Source of the DNA: JAAGZL01 sp050290785
GTDB taxonomy: Bacteria > Pseudomonadota > Gammaproteobacteria > Chromatiales > Chromatiaceae
Assembly: GCA_050290785.1 (NCBI GenBank)
Contig: JBNKIR010000030.1
Location: 1 to 37,434, forward strand
Length of the DNA stretch: 37,434 bases
Reading direction: 5' to 3'
The first letter of the stretch is position 1, and every line of letters starts with the position of its first letter. The notes beneath the pieces were generated by a model, which was not told the origin of the DNA, did not search any database, and worked only from the letters and a program-made list of their open reading frames with translations. Positions 1 to 6,937 of the stretch are shown here, one piece after another. The translations under genes were made by a program, and so were the position numbers.

Positions 1-249
1 GAAGAGGCGGAGAAGGAGCTGTTCCACAAGGTCGCAGAACTGACCCCGGTGGTGGGGCCGCTGTTTGCCCAGGGCGATTACACCCAGGCCCTGAAGCTGC
101 TGGCCGCCCTGCGTGAATCGGTGGACGGCTTCTTCGACAAGGTGATGGTGAATTGTGAAGACGCCGGCCAACGCCGCAACCGCCTGGCCCTGCTCCACAC
201 CCTCAGTGACCTGTTTCTGAGCGCTGCGGACCTATCCAGACTACAGTGA
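1..249 (+). CDS. glyS: Glycyl-tRNA synthetase beta subunit, 3' end only
   Basis: This is the C-terminal 82 residues of the beta subunit of the tetrameric glycyl-tRNA synthetase, which charges tRNA-Gly. The reading frame is open from the first base of the window, so the gene starts upstream. The tail contains the family's C-terminal anticodon-binding (DALR-like) signature: a VDGFFDKVMV stretch followed by an acidic patch and RRNRLALL. The stop codon TGA overlaps the ATG of the next gene (TGATG), which implies translational coupling. Glycine charging links loosely to the tRNA-Gly gene at the right of the window, but there is no operon relation. Confidence 0.93.
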   Translation, partial: EEAEKELFHKVAELTPVVGPLFAQGDYTQALKLLAALRESVDGFFDKVMVNCEDAGQRRNRLALLHTLSDLFLSAADLSRLQ

Positions 250-584
250 TGCAGAAGGATTCATACAGGGATATGTTGGCCGCGGTCCAGGCCTTTCACG
301 ACAAACACCGCTTCCGAGAGACCGGCGGTGAGGAGATGGCCTATCGCGTAGCGCTCATGGCGGAGGAGTTGGGGGAGATCTCATCCTGCGTCACCAAGGG
401 CAAGAGCAAGGAGGCGTTGTCTGAGGAGATAGCCGATCTGCTGATCCTGATCCTGGGCACCGGTATCGCCCAGGATATCGATCTGAACCTGGCCTTCTGG
501 GACAAGATGGACAAACTGATGCGGCGTGAGGCCAAGATGATAAATGGCCGTATCCGCGTATCCGAATTCAGGGATATGGAGTAG
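249..584 (+). CDS. MazG-like nucleotide pyrophosphohydrolase
   Basis: A 111-residue all-alpha protein with the MazG/dUTPase-like metal-binding pattern: E39-E40-x2-E43 in AEELGE, then E60 and D63 in EEIADLLILI (EExxE followed by ExxD). Family members hydrolyse nucleoside triphosphates to monophosphate and pyrophosphate; the substrate here cannot be read from sequence. The ATG overlaps the glyS stop. A GTG three bases earlier is also possible, but the ATG gives the usual TGATG coupling. It sits between glyS and gmhB, which are adjacent in Pseudomonas, so it looks like an added member of this block. The family call is firm; the physiological role (nucleotide-pool cleaning or alarmone-like signalling) is unknown. 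Confidence 0.8.
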   Translation: MQKDSYRDMLAAVQAFHDKHRFRETGGEEMAYRVALMAEELGEISSCVTKGKSKEALSEEIADLLILILGTGIAQDIDLNLAFWDKMDKLMRREAKMINGRIRVSEFRDME

Positions 585-601
585 TCGCTTAATAACCCGG
601 C

Positions 602-1171
602 ATGGCCATGAAGACAATCATCCTTGACCGCGATGGCGTAATAAATCAGGACTCAGATGCATTCATCAAGGGCCCGGATGAGTGGATGCCCATACCCGGC
701 AGCCCGGAGGCCATCGCCCGTCTCGATCAGGCCGGTTATCGGGTGGTGGTGGCGACCAATCAGTCCGGCCTGGCCCGCGGCCTGTTCGATCTGGACGCAT
801 TAAACGCCATTCATACAAAAATGGAGGCGGCCATTCGTGAGCATGGCGGCAGACTGGATGGAATCTACTATTGTCCCCATGGACCAGATGATGGCTGTTC
901 TTGTCGCAAGCCTGAGCCAGGCCTGTTGCTGCAGATAGGTCGGGAGCTCGGTGTGGATCTAAACCAGGCCATTGTGGTTGGCGACAGCCTGCGGGACCTG
1001 CAGGCAGCCATAGCCGTTGGCGCCAAGCCGGTTTTGGTCCTGACGGGCAAGGGCAGGAAGACACTCGAGCAGATTACACCCGAACAACATATAGACGTGT
1101 TCCAGAACCTGACGGATTTTGTGGAGACGCTTCTCACCAAACCAGTTTTAGATAAGGACAAGCTACAGTGA
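602..1171 (+). CDS. gmhB: D-glycero-D-manno-heptose 1,7-bisphosphate 7-phosphatase
   Basis: A HAD-superfamily phosphatase of 189 residues that removes the C7 phosphate of heptose 1,7-bisphosphate in the ADP-heptose pathway for LPS inner core. Visible motifs are the nucleophile loop DRDGVIN (D9, D11), motif II TNQSG (about residue 52), the GmhB zinc site C91-x-H93 and C99-x-C101, K103, and the acidic motif GDSLRD at about 127-132. The first ATG is at 602; the ATG at 608 (starting MKTIILDRDG) matches many relatives better, and neither has a strong Shine-Dalgarno sequence. The stop overlaps the plsC start, so the two are translationally coupled. Confidence 0.93.
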   Translation: MAMKTIILDRDGVINQDSDAFIKGPDEWMPIPGSPEAIARLDQAGYRVVVATNQSGLARGLFDLDALNAIHTKMEAAIREHGGRLDGIYYCPHGPDDGCSCRKPEPGLLLQIGRELGVDLNQAIVVGDSLRDLQAAIAVGAKPVLVLTGKGRKTLEQITPEQHIDVFQNLTDFVETLLTKPVLDKDKLQ

Positions 1172-1893
1172 TGCTATTTCGATCGATAATATATTTCGTC
1201 CTGATGACCATCAGCACCCTCCTGTTTGCCACCTGCCTCGTAACCATCGGCATGCTTATGTCTTTTCGTTCTCGCTGCAAGATAGCCAATGCCTGGGGCA
1301 TGCTCAATCTGTGGTATCTGGATAAGATTTGTAATCTCAAATACGAGGTAACGGGCTGGGAAAATATGCCAGAGGGATCTGCCATTGTCATGGCCAAACA
1401 CCAGTCCACCTGGGAGACCATGGCCCTGCGCGGACTCTTCCCGCCCGAGCAAGCCTGGATTATGAAACGCGAACTTGTCTGGCTGCCTATTTTCGGTCTG
1501 GCCGTAATCGCCGTCCAATCCATAACCATAAACCGCAGCAGTGGGCGTTCAGCCATGCAACAGATAATCACCGACGGTACGGCTAAACTGAAAAAGGGCC
1601 GTCTGGTGATGATATTTCCAGAAGGCACCAGGGTGTCCCCCGGTGAGCGTAAACGCTATGGCCTGGGCGGAGCCATCCTCGCAGAGCAGTCCGGCTATCC
1701 AATCATACCTGTAGCCCACAACGCCGGAGTCTTCTGGCGCCGGCGTGGGGTGAAGAAATATCCCGGCACCGTGCAGATGGTGATTGGAGAACCGATCGAT
1801 CCCACAGGTAAATCATCAAATGAGATCATCGCCGAGGTGGAAGAGTGGATAGAGTCCACGGTGGCTGGACTGCCCCATGAGATGGGCCGGTAG
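1171..1893 (+). CDS. plsC: 1-acyl-sn-glycerol-3-phosphate acyltransferase
   Basis: A 240-residue membrane acyltransferase that converts lysophosphatidic acid to phosphatidic acid at the inner membrane. An N-terminal hydrophobic helix (about residues 5-30) precedes the acyltransferase motifs: block I KHQSTWE (H77, with Glu in place of the usual Asp of HX4D, as in a common gammaproteobacterial subgroup), block III FPEGTR at 149-154, and block IV around PIIPVAHN. The ATG at 1171 overlaps the gmhB TGA. The glyS-gmhB-plsC neighbourhood is conserved in Pseudomonas-type genomes and joins LPS core and phospholipid synthesis. It is the last gene of the plus-strand block. Confidence 0.92.
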   Translation: MLFRSIIYFVLMTISTLLFATCLVTIGMLMSFRSRCKIANAWGMLNLWYLDKICNLKYEVTGWENMPEGSAIVMAKHQSTWETMALRGLFPPEQAWIMKRELVWLPIFGLAVIAVQSITINRSSGRSAMQQIITDGTAKLKKGRLVMIFPEGTRVSPGERKRYGLGGAILAEQSGYPIIPVAHNAGVFWRRRGVKKYPGTVQMVIGEPIDPTGKSSNEIIAEVEEWIESTVAGLPHEMGR

Positions 1894-1901
1894 TATTTTT
1901 A

Positions 1902-1920
1902 CCTGCGATTTTATCGCGGG
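1902..1920 (+). terminator. Possible terminator hairpin after plsC
   Basis: An 8-bp stem (one G.U pair) with a TTT loop lies 8 nt after the plsC stop. There is no clear T-run on the plus strand after it, so it is a weak candidate for a rho-independent terminator. It may act together with the larger hairpin at 1965-2003. Confidence 0.35.
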
Positions 1921-1964
1921 GTCTATGTTCCTTGCATTATAGATGGTATCACTATGTCACACCT

Positions 1965-2003
1965 CTTCAGGGATTGTGCGGAAATCCGCTTCAATCCCTG
2001 AAG
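1965..2003. repeat. Long nested inverted repeat in convergent gap
   Basis: A perfect 12-bp outer stem (1965-1976 with 1992-2003) encloses a second perfect 5-bp stem (GCGGA 1978-1982 with TCCGC 1985-1989) and a 2-nt loop. It lies between the convergent ends of plsC and the small lipoprotein gene, 17 nt from the latter's stop. Neither side carries a T-tract, so it is not a textbook intrinsic terminator. It could be an RNA 3'-end stabiliser, a bidirectional barrier or a REP-like element; no second copy is visible in this window. Confidence 0.6.
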
Positions 2004-2019
2004 ATGTTTAGGTCTGGTT

Positions 2020-2328
2020 TTATTCCTTATCCTTTTTATACTCCTGCACCATGGTCTGGCAGGCGCCACCTTCCGGGTCCGGTTCGCATATCTGTTTGAT
2101 GGTCTCGCATGCGGCCATACCCATGGCGATGGCCATGTTGCCCATGGCGTCGGCCATGGCCTTGGCCTGAGGATTATCCTCACTGTTGGCCTTTATGTCC
2201 TCTGAGGCTGCGTTCATCTTCAGTTTGCAATCATCGTAGATCTCGACCCACTCTGGATCGCCGCCACATCCGCTTACTCCCCCTGCCAGCAGAAGTGCCA
2301 GTGCGATATGTTTAATGTTTTGTTGCAT
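2020..2328 (-). CDS. Small predicted lipoprotein, unknown function
   Basis: A 102-residue protein with a lipoprotein signal peptide: positive start, hydrophobic core ALALLLAGG and lipobox VSGC with the acylated Cys at 21. The mature part is acidic, Met/Ala rich (MADAMGNMAIAMGMAAC) and has four further Cys or Cys-like positions (in DDCKL, AACET, QICEP, GACQT) that could form two disulfides in the periplasm. I chose the ATG at 2328 because AGGGGAA lies about 5 nt upstream; an ATG at 2352 would put residues before the signal peptide. I recognise no named family. It is the last gene of the long minus-strand array. Confidence 0.75.
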   Translation of the reverse strand: MQQNIKHIALALLLAGGVSGCGGDPEWVEIYDDCKLKMNAASEDIKANSEDNPQAKAMADAMGNMAIAMGMAACETIKQICEPDPEGGACQTMVQEYKKDKE

Positions 2329-2389
2329 GCTATTCCCCTTATCTCTCATCAATTGAAATCTCGTCTGTAGGCGTGGTGCCGGCAGATGC

Positions 2390-3181
2390 CTATATGTTCT
2401 TCACCAGAAACTCCTCGATACTTTGGCTTACTACCTCAGGATTTTCCACCGGCGTCATGTGCCCGGCCTCAGGAACTGTGACCAGTTCCGCACCATGGAT
2501 CTGCCCCTGCATCTGTTGCATCATCTCCGGTGGGGTTATGCCGTCCTCTTCACCCACCAGCAGCAGGGTGGGGATACGGATGTTTTCGAGTGTACTGGTG
2601 GTGTCGGTGCGGGCCGCCATCGCCAGCAGGCACCCCTTTACCCCGATGGGTGATTCCGCCTGAGCCCTTTCCAGAAAGCTGTTGTAGACGTCTGGGATCC
2701 TTTCAGGTGCGTTCGCGCTGAAGGCCATGGGGACAAAATCCGAGGCAAACTGATCCATGCCGTCACGATTGATTACTGAGATGGCCCCGGCCCGCTTCAG
2801 TCTGCCGGCGTCATCGTCTGCGCCTGATCTGGTGTCGCAGAGGATGAGGGCGCGGAAGCGCTCCGGCTCCCTCTCCATGGCCCGCAGGGCGATGTATCCG
2901 CCCATGGAGAAACCTGCAAGGACCGGTCGGTCGAGGTCCAAACCATCCATAACGGCAAACAGGTCGTCGACCAGCATCTCCATGGTGAATTGACCGTCAC
3001 CGGGAGGGGTCTCTCCCAGGCCGCGGATGTCATAGGCGATACAGTAGTAGTTCTCCTTGAGCCTCTTTATCTGCTGGGACCACATGGTGGAGTTGTAGGG
3101 GAAGCCGTGGATGAAGATGAGTGGCACCTTCTGTTTATCGCCGTGCTCTGATACCGCCATGCCGCTTACATATTTCCCCAT
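2390..3181 (-). CDS. Alpha/beta-fold hydrolase
   Basis: A 263-residue cytoplasmic alpha/beta hydrolase. The oxyanion-hole motif is IHGFPYNS (24-31), the nucleophile elbow GFSMGG has Ser92, the acid is probably Asp213 in VGEEDGITPP, and the catalytic His is 241 in AGHMTP, so the triad is complete. The layout resembles the BioH / 3-oxoadipate enol-lactonase / haloperoxidase-like group, but the substrate cannot be assigned. It follows pmbA by 48 bp on the same strand and is probably co-transcribed. No signal peptide or membrane helix is visible. Confidence 0.85.
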   Translation of the reverse strand: MGKYVSGMAVSEHGDKQKVPLIFIHGFPYNSTMWSQQIKRLKENYYCIAYDIRGLGETPPGDGQFTMEMLVDDLFAVMDGLDLDRPVLAGFSMGGYIALRAMEREPERFRALILCDTRSGADDDAGRLKRAGAISVINRDGMDQFASDFVPMAFSANAPERIPDVYNSFLERAQAESPIGVKGCLLAMAARTDTTSTLENIRIPTLLLVGEEDGITPPEMMQQMQGQIHGAELVTVPEAGHMTPVENPEVVSQSIEEFLVKNI

Positions 3182-3229
3182 TGCATACCTCTCAATATCT
3201 TGTTCGCTTGGATGATTGTTATGGTTGTG

Positions 3230-4573
3230 CTATTCGCCCGCTATGGTCATGGACTCGATCAGCCAGGAACCGGTGCGTACGCTGGTGCGCGGGTCGATGT
3301 CTCTGCCCACCGCCAGCAGTTGCATGAACATCTGTTTCAGGTTGCCGGCCACGGTGATCTCTTGCACTGGATATTGGATCTCGCCGTCCTCGACCCAGAA
3401 TCCGGCCGCCCCGCGCGAGTAGTCGCCGGTAACCATGTTGATGCCCTGGCCCATGAGTTCGGTGACCAGCAGCCCCCGATCCATCTTTTTCAGCAGGCCG
3501 GCAAGATCCAGTTCGCCCTGTTCGATGGTGAGGTTGCGTACCCCACCGGCGTTGCCGGTGGTCTGCATCCCCAGCTTGCGGGCGGAGTAGCTGCTCAAGG
3601 CATAGCCCTGGAGTACCCCCTGGTCTACGATGTCCCGTGCCCTGGTGGCCACGCCCTCGGCATCAAAGGGTGCGCTGGCCAGTCCGCGTGGCAGCAGGGG
3701 GTTTTCGTGAATGTGAACAAATTCTGGGAATATCTGTTTACCCAGGTGGTCCAGCAGGAAGGATGACTGGCGGTAGAGGGCGGTGCCGCTGATGGCCCCG
3801 ATCAGGTTGCGCAGCAGACCCACCGCCATGTCTGCCTGGAAGATGACCGGCGACTGCCTGGTGCCTATCTTACGTGCGCCCAGACGGGCCAGCGTGCGCT
3901 CTCCCGCCTTGCGTCCGACCTCATCTGCACCTTGCAAGTCCGAGGCTGCCCGGCCGGATGTATACCAGTAGTCACGTTGCATGCCCTGTTCGTCCTGACC
4001 CAGGACCGAGCAACTCAGGCTATGTCTGCTGCTGGGGTAGCCGCCGATGAAGCCGTGACTGTTACCGTAGACGTGCAGGCCGCTATGGGTGCTGAGGGTG
4101 GCGCCGTCCGAGTTGTTGATTTGGGGGGCATAGTCCAGGGCGGCGGCCTCACACTCCTTGCCCAGCTCAATGGCCGTATCCACCTTTATGTCCCATGGGT
4201 GATAGAGGTCCAGATCCGGGATATCCTGCGCTATCAGTTCTGCGTCGGCCAGACCGGCGCAGTCGTCTTCAGAGGTGTACCTGGCGATGCTGCATGCGGC
4301 CTGTACCGTGTCTATGATGGCCTGGGGGCTGAGGTCAGACGTGCTGGCAGAGCCCTTGCGCTGTCCGAAGTAGACGCTGATGCCCAGCCCGTTGTCACGG
4401 GTGTGCTCGATGGTCTCCACCTCGCCCATGCGGACACTGGCGGATAGACCGGCATCGCTGCTGACAGCCGCCTCGGCGGAGCTTGCGCCCTGTCTCTTGG
4501 CCTCGGACAGCAGATCCTCCACCAACTGTTGCAGGTGGGCCTGGCGCTGTGTCATGTCATCTGATCTATGCAT
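3230..4573 (-). CDS. pmbA: Metalloprotease subunit TldE/PmbA
   Basis: A 447-residue member of the TldD/PmbA family, about the size of E. coli PmbA (450). With TldD it forms the heterodimeric protease that matures microcin B17 and degrades CcdA. As expected for the PmbA partner, it has no HExxxH motif; the metal site is in TldD. Typical PmbA features include GISVYFGQRKGSASTSD near residue 70 and the C-terminal RGAAGFWVEDGEI block near residue 395. Its ATG lies inside the tldD stop region (8-nt overlap), which supports equal translation of the two subunits. A second ATG 18 nt downstream (MTQRQ) is an alternative start. Confidence 0.94.
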   Translation of the reverse strand: MHRSDDMTQRQAHLQQLVEDLLSEAKRQGASSAEAAVSSDAGLSASVRMGEVETIEHTRDNGLGISVYFGQRKGSASTSDLSPQAIIDTVQAACSIARYTSEDDCAGLADAELIAQDIPDLDLYHPWDIKVDTAIELGKECEAAALDYAPQINNSDGATLSTHSGLHVYGNSHGFIGGYPSSRHSLSCSVLGQDEQGMQRDYWYTSGRAASDLQGADEVGRKAGERTLARLGARKIGTRQSPVIFQADMAVGLLRNLIGAISGTALYRQSSFLLDHLGKQIFPEFVHIHENPLLPRGLASAPFDAEGVATRARDIVDQGVLQGYALSSYSARKLGMQTTGNAGGVRNLTIEQGELDLAGLLKKMDRGLLVTELMGQGINMVTGDYSRGAAGFWVEDGEIQYPVQEITVAGNLKQMFMQLLAVGRDIDPRTSVRTGSWLIESMTIAGE

Positions 4574-6008
4574 TGGTGCCGCCGACGGTGAGGTTGTCGA
4601 TCTTCAAGGTAGGCTGTCCCACACCGACGGGGAGGCTTTGCCCATCCTTACCACAAGTACCGACACCGTCGTCCAACTCCAGGTCGTTGCCGATCATGCT
4701 GATTCTGGTCATTGCCTCCGGGCCGTTGCCGATCAGGGTCGCCCCCTTCACCGGCCGGGTGACCTTGCCCCCTTCAATCAGATAGGCCTCGCTGGTGGAG
4801 AAGACGAACTTGCCTGAGGTGATATCCACCTGGCCGCCGCCAAAGTTGACCGCGTACAGACCCTTGTCCACCGAGGCGATGATCTCCTCCGGTTGGTGTT
4901 GTCCCGGCAGCATGTAGGTGTTGGTCATGCGCGGCAGGGGCAGATGGGCGTAAGATTCGCGCCGTCCGTTGCCGGTGGGAGACACACCCATCAGGCGCGC
5001 ATTTAGCCTGTCCTGCATATAGCCCTTGAGGATGCCGTCTTCGATCAGGACATTGTATTGGGAGGGGGTGCCCTCGTCGTCTATGTTGATGGATCCGCGC
5101 CTGCACGGCAGGGTGCCGTCATCCACCACGGTGCAGCCTTTGGCCGCCACCCGCTCTCCGATGCGGCCGCTGAAGGCGGAGGTGCCCTTACGGTTGAAAT
5201 CCCCTTCCAGGCCGTGTCCTACCGCTTCATGCAACAGCACCCCGGGCCAACCTGGACCCAGCACCACGGTCATGCTGCCGGCCGGGGCCTCTTCTGCATC
5301 CAGATTGAGCAGGGCCTGACGGGCCGCCTCCCTGGCGTAGCCCAGAGCCCGATCCTGATCCAGCAGAAACTGGAGGCCATCTCTGGCCCCGCCGCCACCG
5401 GTCCCCTGTTCCAGACGACCCTTATGCTCAGCTATAACATGCACGTTGCAGCGCACCAGTGGGCGCACATCTCCGCTCAGAGTGCCATCACTTGAGAGCA
5501 CCAGCACCACGTCATGCACCGCCACCAGGCTGGCGATGACCCGTTTCACCCTTGGGTCCTGCGCCCGTGCCTCGGCCTCCAGCCTGTGTAACAGTTCGAT
5601 CTTGGCCTGATCACTGATGCTCTCCAGCGGATTCACGGGCTGGTACAGGGTGTGTCCGGCCGCTGCGGCGTTGATCTTGATGGAGCTGTTGCCACCGCCG
5701 CTGGCGATGGCGCGGGCGGTCTCTCCTGCCTCCAGCAGGGTGTCCAGGCGGATCTCGTCGGTGTAGGCAAAACCGGTTTTCTCGCCGGATATGGCGCGTA
5801 CCCCCACACCCTGTTCGATATTGAAATTACCCTCTTTGATGATGCCGTCTTCCAACATCCATGACTCCAGGCGACTGGCCTGGAAGTAAGCGTCGGCGGC
5901 ATCAATCTTACCACCCAGGAGTCGTCCCAGCAGGCGGTCCAGGTGGGAGTTATCCAGCTCCGCTGGTGTGAGGATGGTGTTGCGTGCGATTTCTATCAGA
6001 TCAGACAT
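4566..6008 (-). CDS. tldD: Metalloprotease subunit TldD
   Basis: A 480-residue zinc protease, catalytic partner of PmbA. The HEAVGH motif (H260, E261, H265) is the family HExxxH zinc site, and the conserved C-terminal Cys in GTCGKDGQSLPVG fits the third zinc ligand known from E. coli TldD. I chose the start at 6008 (MSDLIEIARN): the open frame continues 90 nt further into the nit gene, but those extra residues do not look like TldD. The start overlaps the nit stop by 8 nt and the stop overlaps the pmbA start by 8 nt, so nit-tldD-pmbA appear translationally coupled. Confidence 0.95.
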   Translation of the reverse strand: MSDLIEIARNTILTPAELDNSHLDRLLGRLLGGKIDAADAYFQASRLESWMLEDGIIKEGNFNIEQGVGVRAISGEKTGFAYTDEIRLDTLLEAGETARAIASGGGNSSIKINAAAAGHTLYQPVNPLESISDQAKIELLHRLEAEARAQDPRVKRVIASLVAVHDVVLVLSSDGTLSGDVRPLVRCNVHVIAEHKGRLEQGTGGGGARDGLQFLLDQDRALGYAREAARQALLNLDAEEAPAGSMTVVLGPGWPGVLLHEAVGHGLEGDFNRKGTSAFSGRIGERVAAKGCTVVDDGTLPCRRGSINIDDEGTPSQYNVLIEDGILKGYMQDRLNARLMGVSPTGNGRRESYAHLPLPRMTNTYMLPGQHQPEEIIASVDKGLYAVNFGGGQVDITSGKFVFSTSEAYLIEGGKVTRPVKGATLIGNGPEAMTRISMIGNDLELDDGVGTCGKDGQSLPVGVGQPTLKIDNLTVGGTNA

Positions 6009-6873
6009 CGATTCTGCAGGTGATCTGTCTGTGTTCAAGTGCGGGAAAGGCGCGGCGGGTGTTGTGCAGCAGATCCAGGTCGATCTCTCCCATGGCATAG
6101 CCGTTGCCGCGGGCGATCATGCCCTGGATGGTACCCCAGGGGTCCACCACCATGCTGTGTCCGTAGGTCTCGCGTCCGTTGATGTGGTAGCCGCCCTGGG
6201 CCGCGGCGATCATATAGCTCAGGTTCTCTATGGCCCTGGTCTGGATCAGCGGTTGCCAATGGCTTTTGCCGGTGTGGGCGGTGAAGGCCGCCGGCAGTAC
6301 AGCTATCTCCATGCCATCGTCCAGCAGGTTGCGAAACTGCTCCGGGAAACGCAGGTCGTAACAGACGGCCAGCCCGATGCGCCCGAAGGGGGAGTCGACC
6401 ACTACCGTCTCGTTGCCGGATTCGATGGTCTCTGATTCGCTGTATTTCTCACCGGTGCCCAGTAGATGCACATCAAACAGGTGAATCTTGTCATAGCGGG
6501 CGACCTGGTTGCCCTTGTCATCGAATACCAGGCAGGCCGCCCTGATCTTGTTAGGGTCGTTGGCGGTCAGGGGTACGGTCCCGCCTACCACCCAGATGCC
6601 GTGACTGGCGGCAAGCTGGCTGAGGAATTCCTGCAGTGGTCCACTGCCAGGTTCTTCTCTCAGCTTCAGTTTGTCCTGCTCCGACTCCCCCATGAAGGCG
6701 AAGTTCTCCGGTAGGACGATAAGCTTTGCGCCTGCCTCCGCTGCGTCACCGACGATCTTTTTGACCTCGAGTAGATTGGCGCTGATATTCGGTCCTGACG
6801 CCATCTGGATGGCAGCTACTTTATGTTTCTCGGACACAACGATAACCCTGTCTGTTGAATTAAGGGATATCAT
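6001..6873 (-). CDS. Carbon-nitrogen hydrolase (Nit1-like, deaminated-glutathione amidase type)
   Basis: A 290-residue nitrilase-superfamily amidase. The catalytic triad is visible: Glu56 in LPENFAF, Lys129 in YDKIHLFDV and Cys171 in AVCYDLRFPE. The KIHLFDV and CYDLRFPE forms match the Nit1/YbeM branch, whose members hydrolyse deaminated glutathione as metabolite repair; that substrate is inferred from the branch. In Pseudomonas-type genomes this gene also lies between yhdP and tldD. The N-terminal 15 residues before KVAAIQMASG are longer than usual, and a GTG start at residue 13 is possible. Confidence 0.9.
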   Translation of the reverse strand: MISLNSTDRVIVVSEKHKVAAIQMASGPNISANLLEVKKIVGDAAEAGAKLIVLPENFAFMGESEQDKLKLREEPGSGPLQEFLSQLAASHGIWVVGGTVPLTANDPNKIRAACLVFDDKGNQVARYDKIHLFDVHLLGTGEKYSESETIESGNETVVVDSPFGRIGLAVCYDLRFPEQFRNLLDDGMEIAVLPAAFTAHTGKSHWQPLIQTRAIENLSYMIAAAQGGYHINGRETYGHSMVVDPWGTIQGMIARGNGYAMGEIDLDLLHNTRRAFPALEHRQITCRIDV

Positions 6874-6937
6874 CCCAGGATAGCATCATCAGCTGTTTAT
6901 GGGTGTTTAGCTGAGTCGGCAAGTGCGTAAGTCTACT

